Shown here piece after piece: positions 63,800 through 64,000 of a stretch of 64,000 nucleotides of DNA. A program made the translations under genes and the position numbers. The stretch comes from Lampropedia puyangensis (GTDB taxonomy: Bacteria > Pseudomonadota > Gammaproteobacteria > Burkholderiales > Burkholderiaceae_C): NCBI RefSeq assembly GCF_004833285.1, contig NZ_STFG01000012.1, forward strand, positions 54,538-118,537, read 5' to 3'. Each line of letters begins with the position of its first letter. Positions within the stretch are counted from its first letter, which is position 1. The notes beneath the pieces were generated by a model. It searched no databases. It was not told where the DNA came from and was given only the letters and a program-made list of their open reading frames with translations.

Positions 63800-64000
63800 T
63801 TAGACCAGTTGGTTGTGTTGCAGCTGCTGTGCGAGCGACAGGCCTGCGTCGTGGCTTTCGGCGATGCTACTGATGGGGGCAGCGATGGATTGCAGTCCAT
63901 CCGCTACGCTGGAGGCAAGCGAGGCCGTATTGCCGCTGCCTAACAGACCACCGAGCAAGCCGCCATTGCCACCCAGGAGACCACCGACCAAGCCGTTCTC
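63800..64000 (-). CDS. C-terminal part of a Gly/Leu-rich (collagen-like) protein, partial
   Basis: The frame is open from the right edge to the stop at 63800 (66 codons). It shows GLVGGLLGGNGGLLGGLLGS, then a non-repeat end (TASLASSVADGLQSIAAPISSIAESHDAG, LAQQLQHNQLV). Low-complexity Gly-Leu-Leu repeats with this kind of tail occur in large burkholderial surface proteins annotated as collagen-like. Most of the protein is outside the window. It is the first gene of the locus in transcription order and the best candidate for the type I secretion cargo. Confidence 0.65.
   Translation of the reverse strand, partial: ENGLVGGLLGGNGGLLGGLLGSGNTASLASSVADGLQSIAAPISSIAESHDAGLSLAQQLQHNQLV

Noticed and set aside
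1..64000. CRISPR array, prophage, insertion sequence or tRNA-linked island
   Set aside because: No regularly spaced repeats, transposase, integrase, phage structural genes or tRNA were seen on either strand.

Overview
The window looks like chromosomal DNA from a betaproteobacterium of the order Burkholderiales, probably near Comamonadaceae. This rests on gene content and protein style (ArgF/ArgD, GlmU, PlsY, MurB, RimO, the Tad gene order) and moderate GC; no rRNA or marker alignment was possible. I see no tRNA, rRNA, insertion sequence, prophage or CRISPR array. Nearly all the sequence is coding.

Left part (1-16,100): mostly housekeeping. In order: the N-terminal part of an MHS-type MFS transporter (runs off the left edge); a self-contained small transcription unit that looks like a structured RNA; argF and argD; an unknown acidic protein; glmU and plsY; a degenerate HD-GYP protein; a retropepsin-like protease beside yajQ; murB with an extra segment; a frameshifted effector-binding (YdeE/GyrI-like) gene; an ArsC/Spx-like protein; an orphan ABC ATPase coupled to a type II NADH dehydrogenase; and rimO.

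Organosulfur region (16,179-30,686, all + strand): one MetN-MetI ABC importer is surrounded by six different MetQ/NlpA-family solute-binding proteins. All six lack the usual lipoprotein cysteine. With them are three SfnB-like flavin dehydrogenase-fold oxidoreductases and two NtaA/SnaA/DszA-type FMN monooxygenases. The natural reading is uptake and oxidative desulfurization of several organosulfur compounds when sulfate is scarce. Most genes follow one another closely.

Iron region (30,873-35,115): a PadR regulator resembling E. coli YqjI with its own operator, a YqjH-like siderophore-interacting ferric reductase, then a FepA-like TonB receptor behind a Fur-box-like site. A divergent NarL-type response regulator / histidine kinase pair and two small stress-type envelope genes follow.

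Surface region (38,761-64,000, all - strand): reading in the direction of transcription, the right edge holds the end of a Gly/Leu-rich (collagen-like) secreted protein, then an OmpA-like lipoprotein, a protein of about 1000 residues that joins an alpha-helical middle region to a complete Mur-ligase-type ATP-dependent ligase, and a type I secretion system (ABC ATPase, HlyD adaptor, TolC channel). Directly after comes a complete Tad/Flp pilus operon (flp, tadV, rcpC, rcpA, tadZ, tadA, tadB, tadC, tadD, DUF3613, two tadE-like, tadG) ending with a sigma-54 activator and a glycosyltransferase. The type I secretion / Mur-ligase / OmpA / Gly-rich locus is the best candidate here for a poorly described system.
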